From Osedax fenrisi (Eukaryota; Annelida; Polychaeta; Sabellida; Siboglinidae), in contig OZ025240.1 of assembly GCA_964019155.1 (NCBI GenBank), forward strand, positions 39,315,715 through 39,379,714: a DNA stretch of 64,000 nt, in the 5' to 3' direction. Under the pieces are notes generated by a model. It searched no databases. It saw only the letters and a program-made list of their open reading frames with translations, and was not told where the DNA came from. Positions within the stretch are counted from its first letter, which is position 1; every line of letters starts with the position of its first letter. Positions 62,305-64,000 of the stretch are shown here, piece after piece. The translations under genes were made by a program, and so were the position numbers.

Positions 62305-64000
62305 TATATAATATCAAAAGTATATTATATTAATTACCTTATGAATTATTAATAGTAAATATAACTTAAATTAATAGTAAATATAACTTATAATAATAAA
62401 TGTGTATCCATCTCATGGTTGGTATGAGAACTATATTAAAATACTTACCCATATCATATTTACATAGCTTAGATAGGGAGTGACCCATCTTTGCTTCGCA
62501 AAATATTGGATGGTAATTATTCAAAGAACATCTATAATGGGAATGATTCATTGATGTGTTGTATAACATTGACTGATAATATAACCATATAACCATATTA
62601 AATAATGATGTATTCTATTAATACAAATAATATCAATATATCAGTGTATCCTAATGGAAGTAGACATAGATATGGAAAGATAACATCGTAGAGTGGGCTG
62701 GTCTTTCTATAAGTAACCAAATTAGAGTGGACGATTATATTGGGAAGGATGAATGAGTTTGATTACCAATCTACAGCATACGAATACTACAGTAATGGGT
62801 AATGTAAAATTGTTTATAAATCAATCATATATCTCCCAATTAGATCTATATAATTGTGTATATATTTATTAAAATGAATATTATGGACTATTAAAAAGAC
62901 ATTTTAAATTTATTTAATTTTATTATAAAAATAAGTTTGTAGAATTTACATTAATGAATTTGTTATGGGTTTTAGTGGTATCCTATAATAGATATTATCA
63001 TAAATATATATTAATATATATATATATGTGTTCTATTAAAAATAAATATTATTTGTATTCATAATACACATATTTGATGGTATCTATTTATCAATTCAGC
63101 AACTGTTTAAAGTAACTAATACTGAGCGATAAGTAATAGTAATAATCAAAATATATAATATTATTTATAATAAAACAAATTAACTCAATATATATTTGTT
63201 AATGATTCCAAAGATTTTGTGAAACAAAGATATAACACTCCCTATCTATGCAACGTGATTAATATTTATACATTCAGCTATTATCAGTAGTATCGGTAGA
63301 TTTAGATTTGGCACGGTTTCTATACAACAATGTTTTCAATGCTCTATTAAATTACATGCAATATAAATTAGATTTTACTCGCCACATAGATATGTATAGC
63401 ATTTAAAACCAGCATATCCTATTGCTTTATTATATATTAGTAATACACACTTACTTTTCATTAAATAATATTTTAAATCATATTATTTTACATTTTAAAA
63501 ATGTATAGTTTGATGCAAATTTACATTATAAACAAAACATAGTTCTGAAAATTGACCCTATATAGGTGGCGCTGTTGGATTTTGTATAAAAATTCACATG
63601 GAGTTAGTTTTATATCTTTCTTAGAAAAATCATTAGATATTCTAAATAATTATTTAAAAAGGTAATGTAAATATCTAACAAAATAATAAACATTATCTAA
63701 TAATAATTGAGTTATATATAAATGCACTTAAAATGTTTTCTATTTCAGAGATATAATTAAACTGTTGTCAATAATAATTGAGAAGAAATATTATTCACAT
63801 ATAAATATATCCACTGATATTTATATATTAAGGTTATTTATTATTGCTAAGAATATAAAGGAGGTGTTTGACCTTGCTAGACATGTATTCAAATATATGT
63901 AATATACCAGTTTATTTATATATTTACTTTGAATTCATGTTATTATCTATTGTTTGAATATATAAGCTATCTATATAATATAATAGTAGTTTAGGATGTT
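62305..64000. other. AT-rich DNA, nothing recognised
   Basis: Short (TA)n only. No coding block, repeat border or RNA gene was identified. Confidence 0.5.

Noticed and set aside
1..64000. CRISPR arrays, operons, integrons or phage-like modules
   Set aside because: Spliced genes, LINE and hAT elements and microsatellites show eukaryotic nuclear DNA; tandem arrays lack spacer-repeat structure.

Overview
The window looks like a piece of an AT-rich metazoan (probably invertebrate) nuclear genome. Genes are split by long introns with GT...AG borders. Most of the DNA is (TA)n tracts and transposon debris. A few GC-richer, CpG-bearing exons stand out. No rRNA, CRISPR array or prokaryotic signal was seen. 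The species cannot be named from sequence alone.

Three host genes, all on the + strand, can be supported. (1) 2829-10406 is a complete seven-exon gene for a 269-residue R3H-domain protein orthologous to vertebrate R3HDM4; all exon phases join and the length matches the vertebrate protein. (2) 25758-27542 plus 27868-27906 are internal exons of a large, lysine-rich, low-complexity protein I do not recognise; its first and last exons were not found. (3) 42869-53195 is a four-exon gene for a 443-residue ChaC1-like gamma-glutamylcyclotransferase (glutathione degradation). It has a 36-base micro-exon and a roughly 112-residue repeat-bearing insertion inside the catalytic domain. The three genes show no obvious functional link.

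Region by region: 205-1208 CR1/L2-like LINE fragment; 1621-1980 fold-back element; 2829-10406 R3HDM4, with a pogo-like MITE and a 33/36-bp minisatellite in introns; 10407-13379 AT-rich DNA with possible old retroelement debris; 13388-15698 decayed hAT transposon; 16550-21545 mosaic higher-order satellite; 21677-21919 Mutator-like MITE; 22242-22401 hAT MITE; 23000-23938 TA-flanked MITE; 25758-27906 unknown gene; 28340-30430 decayed LINE; 31556-33415 two MITE copies; 35302-37631 hAT with a nested hAT MITE; 37640-42844 AT-rich upstream DNA; 42869-53195 ChaC1-like gene with a LINE in intron 1 and a hAT MITE in intron 3; 54556-62304 dense MITE field; 62305-64000 AT-rich DNA.

The most interesting observations are these: an apparent GTTA 5' splice-site preference (8 of 11 reconstructed introns); the insertion inside the ChaC domain; identical 146-bp repeats flanking the R3H exon; repeated hAT insertion at the same palindromic 8-mer CCTATAGG; and a set of TA|GGGG...CCCC|TA MITE families whose subterminal motifs look like variants of one binding site, one copy carrying a near-perfect 260-bp hairpin.
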